Assembly: GCF_040802235.1 (NCBI RefSeq)
Contig: NC_133166.1
Coordinates: 118,372,991 to 118,436,990, forward strand
Origin: Manis javanica
Lineage: Eukaryota; Chordata; Mammalia; Pholidota; Manidae
Reading direction: 5' to 3'
Length of the DNA stretch: 64,000 nucleotides
Shown here: positions 23,715 through 37,300 of the stretch, piece by piece
How the letters are laid out: each line of letters begins with the position of its first letter
How positions within the stretch are numbered: position 1 is the first letter of the stretch
The notes under the pieces: model-generated
Databases searched by the model: none
What the model was told of the DNA's origin: nothing
Seen by the model: only the letters and a program-made list of their open reading frames with translations
Program-made: the position numbers and the translations under genes

Positions 23715-25328
23715 AAGTGAGAATAAAATTACTTCTTTTATTTCCAAAAAATGTAGAGGTGGGGAAGCAACAGATAAAAATTAAAATCAGTTCCCTATGG
23801 ATCCATTTTGCCTTTGGGGAGAGACAGCAGCTTGTGGGGCCTGTGTTCTCAGTGAGAGGGCCTCAGGGGGCTCATGTCTCCATGGCAACCCCGTTGGTCA
23901 CACTGGACGCTGGTCCCTCCTGGCTGGCCAGAGCTGGGGGACAAGAATCTTGTCCCCAAAGGCCTCCAACTCTGAGTCTGTCCTGGCCTCTCCTCCCCAA
24001 AGCTAACTACTGGTTAGTGGGTTAGGTTTCTAAATGCAGCAGCTCTGGGTCCCTCTCGGCTCACTTTCTCAGCCCCTCCACCTCCAGCCCCAAACCCCCA
24101 CTTGGCCCCATCCAGCCCCCCCAGCCCCCCGCCTCCTCTGGGACTGCTCCCTCTCTGCCCCCACTGCCCTCCAGACAGCAGCAGCTTCAGCAGCCCCGGC
24201 GGGCAGGGCCACTGTGACCTGCTGCAGTGCCTAGTGGGGGCCACAGGGGGCTGCTGGTAAGTGGCAGATTGTCACAAGGCCCAGCCCCACTGCCACCACC
24301 CCGCAACAGAATGTATCCTGTAGCAAAAGGTTAAAAAACTAGTAAAAGACAAGAGAGAGCGGAAGACAGCAAGAGCACGTCCATGCTGGCATCCCCTACG
24401 TGGGAGGGGCTGTGGAAGACCTCCCACCAGCACCCTCTTGCAGCCGGTGTGACCCAAGTTCACTGGGGCCAAGTGGCCAGGGACTGGCTGGCATGCCTGA
24501 CAGGTAACGGAGCACTTTGGAGAAGGGTCCAACTGCTCCAGAATCTCATGCCTCCCAGCCAGGACAAACATCTGAACGGGGCGGGGGGTGGGCAGGGCTG
24601 AGCCTGCAGGCTGGCCACTGTGGCCTCTGCTGAAGCCACCTCCGGGTCTGCCCCTGGGTCCAAGGTCACAGCTCTGGAGTAGGGACTGTTCAAGCCCTGG
24701 GCCAGACGGCTCCAGCAGGCAAGGCGGCCATTCCCTGGGCCCCGAGGTCTGAGTTGGCTGCCCTGCAGATGGAGGGAGCCTGGAATCAGGGCTCGGGCCC
24801 TGGACATTTAAAGAGAAAGTGGCGCCTACATGGAGGCCCCAAGTACCGATCCCCTGGGGTGCAAAGGAGACCTGGTGCACAGAACACAGCTCCCTAAAAA
24901 GGGCAGCACTGCAGGGTCAGGGAGCCATCTTGGCTGATGAGGACCCAGCCCCACGGACCTCAAAGGCGTCTGAGGAGGAAGGGGGCAGTGTGAGGCCTGG
25001 AGACCAGGCTGCCAGGGGGTCACAGGCCACATCTGGGGACCTCTGCCTAGATGGTTAAGGGCAGAGGGTGGAGGCAGGGACAGCTCCCTCTGCTCCTTGG
25101 GAGGGGGCTGGAGGGTGGTGGGAGAGCCAGCTCACAGGGCCCAGGAAGGAGGGGGCGGGCAAAGAGAAGGAAAAAAAGAGAAAATGGGAGAAAGACCAAA
25201 AATGGGGTCTGTGAGCAGGCACTGGCACTGACCCAGCCTCACAGACCCCTCAGGAAAAAGCCCACCCCTCCCTTTGGCCATCACCCCCTTGCTCCCCCGG
25301 CCCCGTAGGCACCAGGAGGGCTGCAGCT
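23715..25328 (-). other. FADS2: FADS2 3' UTR
   Basis: About 1.6 kb between the FADS2 stop and the minus-strand AATAAA at 23742-23737. A long single-exon 3' UTR is usual for FADS2. The exact cleavage site is inferred. Confidence 0.7.
23737..23742 (-). terminator. FADS2 poly(A) signal AATAAA
   Basis: Canonical AATAAA on the minus strand in a short AT-rich patch about 1.6 kb after the stop codon. It is the best candidate for the FADS2 3' end. Confidence 0.7.
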
Positions 25329-25380
25329 TCATTTATGGAGGTAGGCGTCCAGCCACAGCTCTCCAGACTTCTTCAGGGAC
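25329..25380 (-). CDS. FADS2: FADS2 coding exon 12 and stop
   Basis: 52 nt encoding [16 protein letters not shown], with the stop at 25329-25331 on the + coordinate. The acceptor reads TTCCCAG on the minus strand. Confidence 0.95.
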
Positions 25381-28300
25381 CTGGGAAGAGAGCAGTGGGG
25401 ATAGTCAGGGGCCAGGGGCCAGGAAGTGGGCAGGCTGGGGGGCCTGCAGGGCCACTGCCCCGGGAAAGATCAAGGGAGGATCCTCGCCCAGCCCAGAGAG
25501 GAGTCAGGCAATGCCTAGTAAGGAGGGGCCTGTGGCCTCTGCAGCGGCCACCGCCTCCACCACCCCCAGTCCCAGCTGTGTGCCTGTCCATCCCCTCCCG
25601 GGCCCAGCACCTGATGATGTCCTGCAGAGCCCTAAGCAGCGGCTTCTCCTGGTACTCGATGCCATGCTTGGTGCACAGAGACTTCACCAGTGGGGCGATC
25701 TTGTGGAAGTTGTGCCGGGGCATGGTGGGGAAGAGGCTGGGGGCATGGGGCAGACAGTGAGGACTCACAGGGGCGCCGGGCCCAGGGAGACCCCAAGCAC
25801 CCGCTGTGGGGCAGGTACGTGGGGGCACACCTGGGTGCTGGATGTTTGTGGACAGGGCTGAATTTGTGCTCTCGGGGGCTGGAGGGATACTGGATGGCTA
25901 GGGACAGAATGTCTGTTTTTCTGAAAAGTAAATGATGGGGAAGAAGAGAGGAGAGAGGAAAGAGGCAGAGGGGGTGTAGAGGGTAAGGGGCAGGGGTGAG
26001 GTGAGGATGAGGGGGCAGACCGTCGGCCTCCTCCATGGCAGGGCAGCTATCTGACCCAGCTGGGCCTCATCGCCCTATCAGGGAAGTGGGATCGACCACA
26101 CTGCCCGGGCAGCTCACAGGATCAGGGGAGAAGCCACACTCGAGGGGCGGCTGTCATTGTGGCTGTGTGGCACAGGCACAGGGAGCCCCGCTCCCCAGCC
26201 TCATGGGCTGGCTGTGGAGCCATGCTCTAGGGCTAGAGAATGGGGGACCCTCAGCAGAGAAGAGGAGGGGATCACCCCACTTGCTGCCCCTGCCCAGACG
26301 GGACTGGGGCCTTTCCCTCTCCTGTGCGGCCACCCGCCCACCCGCCTGCGCTCACTGGTGCTCAATCTGGAAGTTGAGGTGTCCACTGAACCAGTCATTG
26401 AAGAAGGACTGCTCCACATTGCAGGTGGCTGCCAGCTGCAGAGGGGAGAGGGTGAGCAGTTGGCGCAGAAGGCAAGACAAAAGGCCTGGTCTCCTTCCCA
26501 TGAGGCTCGGCCCCACTTGGTCTCAGGGGCACCTCCAAGTCACACTGTCCTGCCCGGCATCCTCAGCCTTCCAGTCCCCCCCAGAGACCCCTGACTGGCC
26601 CACTGCCTACCAGTGGAAGGCCACAGGCAGCCCTACGAAAGCCCAACGTGGTCCACTGGGTGGTCAAGTTCTGGTGACCAAGGACATGGACCTGTGGGCT
26701 CTGAGGGGCCCTGGTGACCAGCTCTGGCTGCCCTCACCTGGCTGCTGAACCAGTCACGGTACGACTCGTGGTCAATCTCCATGACGATGTGATTCATCTG
26801 TGTGACCCACACAAACCAGTGGCTCTCCAGGAACCTGGAAGGGAGCACAGCTCAGTGCTGGGGCTGCGGGGCCTGCTCTCCAGGGGGCCCAACCACAGAG
26901 GGGACAGATGCTCTCGGCCAGCCCCAGCGGCCCAGGGCAGGAAGTGGGGACCTCACATCGAAGCCCCCATCAACACCAGCGTTCGAGGCCCAGGGATTAA
27001 CTGGCAAAGCTCAGGCACCTGATGAAGTTGAGGAAAAGGAGGGCTCCCAGGACGCCATAGAAAGGGATGTACGTAATGAAGAAGCGGGCATAGTAGCTGA
27101 CGGCCCAGGCCAAGTCCTGCAGAGAGAAACAAGATTAGATGTAGGATTGTTGAGTGTTTTAGCAGCAGGAAGGGGGCTGCGTGCTCCACTCTTAGGGACG
27201 GGGACCAGGAGACATCAGCCGAGCAGTAGCCACAGGAGGACCTGGCCAGAGGTCAGCAGGCTTTCCCGTTTCATGGTCCCGGGCAATCGGAAGGTGCACG
27301 GGCAATCTGCACACGCCCCTGACACCTGGCCACAGGCAGCCCCACTCATCAGCTGGGATGGCCTTCCTCGACTCTCACTCCAGGGCAAAGGCCAGTGCCA
27401 CTGTCCGTCCCCAACCTAAGGGCCCTTCCAGCAACCACTGGCACTGCTGGCCCCCTTCCTCGGGCTCCTCTCTGATCCCTCCTGCCCTCTGGTGGGGCAG
27501 GAGCAGAGGCCTGAACTTGTACGTCTTTCCTCACTTCCTGGGCAAGTGTTTCCCTTGGCTGCCCGGCAGCTCCGTCCTCCACACAGCCTTACAGTCAGGT
27601 GCCCTGTGGAGCAGGGCCTCCTCTCTGCCACTGAGTCAGCGCACCTGCACTGGACCACAGCAGTAGCCTCCCATCTGTCTCCTAATTTCCCTCTTGCGCC
27701 TGCGGCAATCAGAACAGCTGCTTCTAAGCACCAGGCAGACCCCATCTCTCCTCTGCTAAGCCCTCCCATTCCTTCCAAAATAGCCCAGAGCTTCATGGAT
27801 GGGGAACCACCCTCTCCTCAGTCACCCTGACCCAGCTTGTTCCCACCCCAGGGCCTTTGCATTGTTTCCTCTCCCATCACTTCTGCCCAGAGCCTCGGCA
27901 GGGTAGTGATCAGAGCACACAGGCTGGGGGTCAGGCTGCCTGCATTAATGCCTCCCCACCATGGGCTCTGCAGCTGCAGGTGATTTACTCAGCTGTGCCT
28001 CTGTTCCCCGTCTGCAGAACAGGGAGTACCTCCCACTGACCTGCTACAGGGTTAAACATGTGCATCAATCAGTGTAGCCTGCAAGTATGAGCCCTAACTG
28101 GCCAGGCCCTGCCTTCACACTGCCGTGTCTGCATCCAGGCTGTGTCTGCCTGGAGGTTTCTCCTCCTCTTATCTGCTTGGCAAACTCATCCTTCAATCAG
28201 CTGTTCAAGTGTAGCACAGAGAAGGCACATAGTGCATCTGTGGCACCGTGCTGCACTGATGGACAGTGACTGCATTGGGGTAAGGGTGGGGACTTGATAG

Positions 28301-31300
28301 TATGGGTAAATGTAGTAACCACATTTTCATGTGAAACCTTCATAAGAGTGTATATCAATAATACCTTAATAAAAAAAATCCAGCTGTTCAGTCAAGTCAC
28401 AAGCATTCAGTGAATGCCTTCTGTGTATCAGGGGCTGAGTTAGGCTGGGGGTAAAAGGAAGTCCTTCAGAAGCCCTGTGTTTGGAAGGGCAGGTTTATAA
28501 GGAGATTTCTTAATATCACATGGAAGGTGTCAGAGGTGATGGGAGTGTGGGGTGGGGTCTTGACAAGATCCAGGAATTTAGGAGGCCGCTATTAGGAGTT
28601 GGTGCCTGAGCTGGGCTGGGCTGGTGTACCAGAGGCCAGTCAAGCACAGGAAGTAGGAAGCATCTTTGGAGAATGACGACCGTACAAAGAAAAACCCAGA
28701 CAAGAGAGGCTGCTGTGTGTGTGTGCTGCAGGAGGCCGGCCAGCAGGGGCTACTTTACATACAAGTGACATGATCCAAATAATCCAGCCCAGTGATCCAT
28801 ATACTCCAGCCCAAGGGCTGGAGACTGTGGCCACGTCACACGTGCCTGGGGAGCCTGACCTCTCTGCCTTGCGGGCAATGGAGAACTACTGAGAGCTTTC
28901 CCCAGTGGAAGAACATGGTCACATTGGGATCTTAAAACAGACCCCTGCCAACTGGAGGTGGAGAGATTAGGTTATGTTAGGAGCTCAGCCACGGAATGAT
29001 GGAGACCCAACCCCAGACGCACATCACCAATAGGAGAAGCAGATGCAGAACACTTTAGGTGGCAGATGCAGTTGCATTTGGGGACTGCTTGGTTGTGGGG
29101 GATCTAGGCTGGTCTCTGGCATCGGTGCCAGGAAAGGCTGAGTAGGAAAGGAGGAGGGAAGCAGCTGGGGAAGGGCTGGCAGCAGGCTCAGGGCAGACCC
29201 TGCAATCATGTGAGGTGGTGTGGCTAAAATGAAGGTTCCTGTGGCCAAGATTCTCACCTGGCCCTGGTTGGCTAGCTCACTACACAAGTGTGGGCAATGC
29301 ATCATTACTGATTCTATATAGAGAGCCCTGCCCAGTGCTCTGGGCAACACAGTGGCACAGCTGCAGGAGAGCAGAGCAGAGGACACAGGGCCAGAGGACA
29401 GCTGTGTGGGCAGAGAGGCCCAGAGGCAGAGACCGGCTTGCTACCTGCAGACTCGCTCTGAGCAGATGGGTTCTAGTGATTGACCTGCCACCGTGGGAAT
29501 AAAGTTGGGTATAACCCTTTCACCCCAAGAATGTTCTACTATCATTTCTTTGGTCATACTGAATCCATAGTGAACTTGCCTGGGGCTGAAACCCCCAGGT
29601 GGGCTTCAAGAGCATGGGGGAAGCAAATACAGTTCACCCTTGAAGAACACAGGTTTGAACCACAAGGGTCCACTTACATGTAGGTTTTTTTTTGTTTCAA
29701 TAAATGTATTGGGATAATTTTCGAGACTGTGACAGTTTGAAAAAACATCTTTTCTCAACCTGGCTTTAGGGTAAGAATACAATATATAACATACAGCATA
29801 CAAATACGTATTAGTTGGCTCTTTCTGTTACCAGTAAGGCTTCCGGTCAACAGTAGGCTAATAGTAATTAGGCTTTGGGGAGTCAAAGTTATCCTTGGAT
29901 TTTTGGCTGTGTGTGGGGTCAGCACCCCTAACCCCTATGTTGTTCAAGGGTCAGCTGTAGTGCAAGTTCCACTCCTACTTTTCATCACATTCACTTTAAT
30001 TTCTTTTTTGTGTGTATGTAGTACAGCAGTGAATGCATACATATTAATGGGGGTGTTTGCCCATTTACTTTTGTGCAGAGTGACCACAGGACCATGTGAC
30101 CACTGGTTTCAGGGGTAGGGGGCGAGGGAGATGCAGGGAAACAGCCAGAGAGGCAGAGGTAGGCGATGCAGAATCAGGGAAAATTTCAGGAGGGAGCAGC
30201 CAGTGGTGTGAGAAGCAGTGCCCCTCCAGGAAAGGTGAGGCTGAGAAGCAACCCTGGATGTGGTCACGGCCATCCTGCCAGAGCAGCAAAATCTCCCTCC
30301 TCAGAGCTCTTCAGAGTGTGCCAGCCCTCTCCTCCCGGCCTCAGTTCTCATCCCCCACATGCCTGGCATCTGGGGCCAGATATTCTTCACTGTGGGAGGC
30401 TGTCCTATGTGTGGTAGGACGTTAAGCAGAATCCCTGCTTAGATGCCCAATAGATGCCAGTAACACTCTGTCCCCTACCCCAAGTTATGACAATAAAACA
30501 TGTCACCAGATACTACCATATGGTCCAACAGAATTGCCCTCCCTGAGGACCACTGCCCCAGGTGCCATGCATTTGGCACCCAAACTCACTGTTACATGAA
30601 TCAGAAAACTATGGGGCAGGGCATGCCTCCACCCCACACAGCTATGGGCCCAAGGGGCTCCCAGGGTCCGTCCTATCAGCCTGGAATCCCTGGTGCCAAG
30701 CTTGGCTGCAGTCAGCTACTGTTTTAGGAGCCCAAGGCTGGAGGCCTGGCCTCCCACCCACTAAACCCTACTCCTGGGCAGGGGCCAGGGCACGGCCGCT
30801 GGGGCTCCCCACAGCCAGCAGGCCTTGAAGGGCCTGAGAGGCCCTATCAAATTGTCCTGGCTCTGCTAGCTGACCTGGTTCAGGTACATAGTCTTATTTC
30901 CTCTCCTGCTGTCCCTATTTAATACTTTGTTCCCTGAGGAACAAGCACAGTTAAAAAAAAAAATTAAATATTCATGTCGGAGTCATGTGCTAAAAACTGA
31001 TTAAAATGCCCCAGGAGCATCAGGTAACCCAGCAGCGCAGGGCTCATGATCTTTTTCAGCTGTGACTCCCTCCACTTGCTACCAGATGAATCCTGGGGAA
31101 CGGCAGCCTCCACAGGGGCAGGACAACGAGGCTCAAATTCCCACCACTGAGCTGATCCAGAAACTGCCTTCCAGCCTGTGCCTGCTGCGTCAGTTAAACA
31201 GGTTAAGTGACGCAGCGCAGGTAGCAGTGCTTAACTGTCCCTGTCAGTATGGGCAGAAAGCTCACTCGGGGGGAAACGCACATCCTAGAAGTGAGTGGCA

Positions 31301-34300
31301 TAGGCTCTCCCTGCACAGGGCCTCTAGAATCACACCTCCTCCTTGGCCACCCCCACCTGCCCAGCTCTTTTAGCAAAATCAACAGACACAGTGCCTTTGT
31401 CCACAATTTCAAAGAGAGAATGTAAGACAAGGTACTTTGAAGCCCTTAAAATGCTATACAAATATTGTTATTTGAGAATGATTGGTGGCTGGGATGTGGG
31501 CGGAGAGTCCAGGACATTGGGAGGCCCAGGTTCTAGTGACCGACCCACCCCTTGGAGTCACCGCGGGCAAGTCCCAAACTCTCAGAGTCTCAGTATCTTC
31601 GTTTGTAAAACTGGGTTTAAAGAAAAAAAAGGCTAGTGATACCTACTGAGTGACTGTCCCCTTGGTCCCCAGGTCTCCTGCTGGGGACCCTGCTCTCCAA
31701 AGCAGGCTCTGCCTACAGTAACGGCCCCACCTGCCATTCCCTTGCGGGAACCATCTCCTCTGACTTGGGATCACGCCTAGACATCTAGAATAAGCGGAGG
31801 ACTGCTGTGGGCACCGCACTGTAGGGCCCTGCCTGGGGCCTTTCTCACTGGAGGCAGGATCCAAGGTTCAGCCAAGCCTGGTGTTACAGGCTGGACTGTG
31901 CCCCCTCAAATGCATATGGTGAAGTCCAAACGCCCAGGACCTCGCATGACCTTATTTGCAAATAGGTCCATGAGATGTAATTAGCTAAGATGAGGTCATA
32001 AGGATGGGCCCTAATTCCCTGCAACTGGCATCCTTATAAAAAGAGGGAAATTTGGACACATATATAGACATGCAGAGGGAAGAGGATGTAAAGAGATAGG
32101 GAGAAGATGGCCGAGATCCACAGGCCAAGGAGGGAGGCCGGAACAGACCCTCCCCCACAGCCCTCAGAAGCACTGACCCCGCGGACGCCTCCATCTTGGA
32201 CTTGTAGCCTTCAGAATGGTGAGACACATTTCTGTTGTTTAACAGAACTCTGTTAACACTCAGCCTCTGGTACTTTGTTCTGCAGCCTTAGCAAAGTAAT
32301 ACATTGTCGTCTCAGCCAATGCCTGGCTGCTCTCTGCTCACCAACCCGAGTGTGGTATGACACGGCTCATGGGGTCTCAAGGGCCACGCAGGGCCACGGG
32401 AGGGCCATAGCTACAGAGGGACTGCAGATGGATGGGCCGCAAGTGGCTCTCATCACATTGCCTTCAGGAACTTTCTGAGGGGCTCTCCACAGCCAGTGGC
32501 CCCCAGGGGATGCCCCGTGTGCGGGAATCTTTAGGACTGGGGTGCTGTGGCCTCCCTACAACTGGGAAGTTGCCTTCCTGAGAGGGACAAGGCACCCACC
32601 CCTTCGGGAGATGCCAGGAGCCCCACAAAGGTACACGGAGGCACAGTGCAGGGGCCCTGGGGGCCGCTCACCCCAGCTACCTCCCTCCCCGCATTCCCGC
32701 GCCAGCCACGCCGCGTGACTCACCACCCAGTCCTTGCGGACGATCATGGTCATGATGATCTGGTATTGGAAGTACATGGGGATGAGCAGCGGTGGCCCAA
32801 CTGTGGGAGAGGCAGTGGCACTTAGAGGCGTCCTGTCCAACCAGGTCCAGGCAAGATCGGGAACAGTGGCGGGCAGAGCGCCAATGCGGTGCCAGCCCTG
32901 CGGCTTGAGGGCAGAGGCGGCTGGAGGCCCTGGTGCCAGAGACAGCACCCCTTGCACCCCACCAAGGGGTCAGGGAGTGTGGGGCTCTGGGCAGGTGTTT
33001 GGGACTCTAGGCCTGCGTCCCATCGGTACCGTGGGCTGTGAGTGGTCTGCCTGGAAGGCTGCTGCAGCCCCTCTCGTCTGACAGGTTTGGGGTCACTGCG
33101 TGGTTGTGAAAGGGTGTCGGGAGAGAGGAGGGACAGATGGCCCCCGGGGAAGCACGAGTCCAGGGAGCCCCAGCACTCACTCAGGAAGAAGTACTCATGT
33201 TGGTGGTTGTAAGGCAGGTATTTCAGCTTCTTCTTGCCATACTGAGAAGAGAGCAAAGACCATGAGCCCCAGCAGCCCCCAGGCCCCAGACTCCTGGGCC
33301 CACCCGTTCCTCCTGTTCAGGGGCCTCTGACCCTCTCCTGTGAATCTGCACTCTGCGAGTCTCTGGCCCTCTGGGCTCCCAGCCACTCCCACAAACAGTG
33401 GCTGGCATTTCCTCAACCCCAGCCAAGTGTGCCGCCTGGGCCCTTGTGGGCAGCCTCCGCCCACGCGCTCCTCCGCAAGCCCAGGAGCGGCACTTCTGAA
33501 GCTGAGGTCCGGTTAAGTCACTGCCCAAGGCCACGCGAGGTGGGCCCAGTTGGAAGCTGAACCCAGGAACAGGGACTCAGAGCCCAAATGACAGGCACTA
33601 AGTAAATGCTCATTGAGTGAAAGCACAACTGAACAGTTCACACAGGGCATAGGTACCCAAAGGGAGCTCCCTGGCCAGTCTCCACTGCTCTGACTGCGAG
33701 AGCCCCAAGGGCATCCTGGAGAGCGGCCCGGAGAACGCAGGCAGGGCCCAGGGAATTGTTAACAGTCACCAGGCTGGGAGCATCTACCTCCCTGGAGCCT
33801 CCTGCAATTTCCAAAAGCTAATCGCTCCTCCCAGGTGGATGCTTCTCACTTGAGGATGTCGGCAGGCCACATAAGGCCATCGCGTGGACTCCTCCGGCCA
33901 CATCTGTTCACCTGGTCCCGCCCAGAGCACCCTGATGCCCAGACACTTCAAGTGAGGAGGGCTGGCCTGGGGCCTGGGCATCCTCCTTGTACAGAGCTGT
34001 GCAGGCTACCCTGAGCATGAATCGGTGGGGAGCCATGGCCCCACAGGGTCCCTGGAGCTCTTTCATTCCAGGGCCCAGCCCCGTGGGGACCAGTCCACCT
34101 GCTCTTTGGGGACTGAGAACAAAAGAGGCTGCTGAGAGAGAGGCACCTGTTCTTGTGTGTGATACTGTGGGGCTGGAGGGAGCCCAGGCTTGAACTCTGC
34201 CCTCCCCAGTGCTAAGACCCTCCACAGGTCACTTAGCACCCCTGAGCCCTGTTTGGCTTCACTGGTTGTTAAGAGGAGCCGATGAGAACATGGGCCTAAG

Positions 34301-37300
34301 TGCCAAGGGCTGACCCCTGGGACACTGCCTCTCATCCACCCCTAGACCTGAAGGCCGGAGTCACCTTCCTCTGATGGTGTCTATTCTTACTGCTGTTGGG
34401 CGATCCAAGCAAGTGACAGATGGAGAAACCTGGCTGTCATCTAGGCCAGTGCCCCTGTTCTCTAGGTGAGAGGGATGTGACTGTCAAAAATCACAGGGAG
34501 GGTCCATGGACTCCTGAAAGGAGGGCTCTAGGTGGAAACAAAGCCTAGCCTGTCCTCTGGATGCACATCTTGATGCCCATGGCCATGGTCATGGCACACC
34601 TGACCTAAGCACTGCCAGAATCGACCCCTTGTTTCCTGTGGCCTCCTATATCTTGGCAAGGGTCTCACTCCTCCCCCCAAAGTGTGCCCATTTGTGCAAA
34701 GGCTGTCATGAAGGCCAGGGCTGAGGCTGGCCCTGGAGAAGTTCTAGCCAGGGTGGCCTCAGAGGCAGCCTCGGAGGAGGGGGCCCAGCCTGGGGTGTGC
34801 TGCAGTCCAGATTCCAAGGAGCATGTGGCCTTGGGTAGCCCCTCACCTCCCAGAAGCCAGGAAACAAGCCCACAAGCCCAGTCTTGGTCTGCAGGCTTCT
34901 TGGCCCTGGATGGGGGCCCTCCTCCCCACATCTCTGCCTCCCAGGTCATCCCAGTGCACAGCGCCCCAGGCCCAGAGGATGCTCTCAGAAGGACTGAGGG
35001 ATGGCTAAGCTTCTGGGGGCACAAGGGACTTCATTTGAAGCTGCCTTTGTGCAGCAAGCACTGTTTTTATGGTGCCCTTTGGGGAACAGATTACAGGCCT
35101 TCACCCTCCCACCAAGCCCCAGCCCCCAGCCCCAGCAGGGCTGTCAGCCCCTGAGGGTCCCAGGGTTAGGGATGCAGGGCTTGGGGACAATGCAAACAAT
35201 GCATCTGAGCAAACTGCTTTACCCCCACCCCCATGAGCTCTGAGTTCCTTATTGGTCAAGTGGATTAATGACACTTCACAGGTTTGCTGAGGGGCAGGCA
35301 GAGGAAGCGGATATAAATGCACTTGGGGACTGTGAATGCAAGGTCAGTCCCAGTTACTGGTGTGACTGTGGCGACACACCAAAGCGCCACGGAATGCCTG
35401 TTCCCCGTCTTGGTGACCTCGGCTGGGGCAACTGCAAGGCCATCTGTCAGTCTCGCTGACCCAGAGAATAATTTTCCTCTGAAAATCAGAAAGAACAACT
35501 GAGCTCAGGCGATGCCAAGCCCGGTGTGTGGCTGAGCTCCTGGTTCTCGTGTTCTTTGCCAACGCCTAGCTGAATGAGTGAGGGGCCCAGGGAAGGGACA
35601 TGGAGAGGTATTTTAGAATGTACCATGCTAGGAGGAGGCACCCCTGGCTTCTTAATTCATCAGAAAGCTGGAGTTAGCTAGCAAACACATCTCCCTAGTG
35701 TCCACCACGTGGTGGCCCTGGGCAGGGCCCCGGAGGACCCGGAAGCCCTGCAGGAGCCAGACAGCCTGGGCTTGGATGACAGTGCTGCCTTTTCTAGCTG
35801 TGACCTTGGGCACATTATTTCACCCATCTTGGCCTTGGTTGTTCTACCTATAGAATGGGTTTGATGATAACTTCTGCCTCATGGTTAAGCAAGAGTTAAG
35901 TGATGTCCTGCATACAGTGCTCAGCCCAGAGCCACGTCTGTGGATTCACTCAGTAAGAGCCTTCCTTCCTCCCTATGGGGGGCAGCTACAGGGCCTGGAG
36001 GACCCCCATACCTCATCTCCTCCAGGAGAGCCCTCATCACACATGGAGAAAGCTCGGGCAGGAGACGTCATAGGCAAGATGCCAGGAAGACAGGGTGCTT
36101 TCACTCGGGCGAGGGCATGGGTGGCTTGTTGAGTCCAAACCCCAAGGAGGAGATGGTGGTATGCGCAGGGCTCGCTTTGACGGGCCCCAAGCTGGGGCTG
36201 AGAGGGTGTACAGGCGGAGGGAGGGGGGTGCGGCCAGTCCTGGTGGCCGACTTCTTGGAGGTCCCTGACCGTTTGCCCTGGCTGGGCTGACTCTCTGTAC
36301 TCAGCATGCCCCCAGACCACACAGCCAGGCCTGGGTCACCGGCTCAGGGTATGCTGGAGGCTGTGCCGGGGGCTCTTGGGACAAAATGTCTGAGGACTGA
36401 CAAGGACCTTCCTTGTCCTTTCAGCGGGGGAGGGGGAGGACCCAGGCCCTGCCTCTGGGAACCTGCAAACACACACACATGCAGCACGCACACACAGAAA
36501 TGAGCAACATGGCCCCACCAAACATGCACAGAATGGCAAGACCACAGGCCCTGGCTCCAGAGTAGGACTGGTCTTTTGGCCTGTTCAAGAAGGTGTGCCT
36601 GAAGCAGGAAGCCCCGAGGGTTATCTGCAGACAGACAGGGAGAGATCCCAGGGGCAGGGAAAAGCAGGACCTCAGGCCAGGAGACAGAAGCCCTCACAGC
36701 GTCTTGGCCCCCAACAGTGCTACAGGGGCGATGGCCTCCCTGATTCCCTCCATGATACGCCAGAAAGGGGGTGGGGGATAAGCAAAACTGCCCCTGATAT
36801 CACTACTATTTAATTCTGTCTGGGAGTCCAGGAGTGTCCAAAAACCTACACCAGAAATAAGAGCGTGGGCTATTAGGAAGAACCTTCATTTTCGTTATTT
36901 TCAAGGATATGACTGTCTACCCAGGACACTCACTCAAAAGAATCAACTGAAAAACACCTAGTGTCACAGAGATGGATGTGGACACGAGTTGGACATAAGG
37001 TAACTTGCCAAAAGTCAACAGCTCTCCTGAGTACCGGAGAAATCCCAACCTGAGACAAAACTATCTAGGATTAAACTGGAAAGGAAACATCCGCGAGGCA
37101 TACAAAGAAAAGTAAAAATCCTTCCCAAGAGATATGAGACGTGAGTAAATGGAGAAAGATACCTTAGTCCTGGGAGGAAAAACTGAGTATAAAGATGTAA
37201 ATTCTTTCCAGGAGGGGAGGTCAGCCCACTAATAAGCTCACGGTGACTGGGTAAGCAGGTCCCTGAAACCTCCTATCCCAGCCCCTGCCCTAAAGCCAGC

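Larger units (their letters stand above)
27117..32723 (-). other. FADS2 intron 7
   Basis: A 5.6 kb intron. It holds L2, MIR, a short young L1 3' end with target-site duplications, a 328-bp DNA transposon, a MaLR LTR and a 9-bp-arm inverted repeat at 31184-31216. Confidence 0.8.

Noticed and set aside
26035-26748. 237-residue + strand open frame
   Set aside because: It crosses FADS2 exon 10 and introns in antisense. Low-complexity composition and no family resemblance.
27900-28000. tRNA gene-like box sequences
   Set aside because: These belong to the tRNA-derived head of MIR SINEs. No cloverleaf can be folded.
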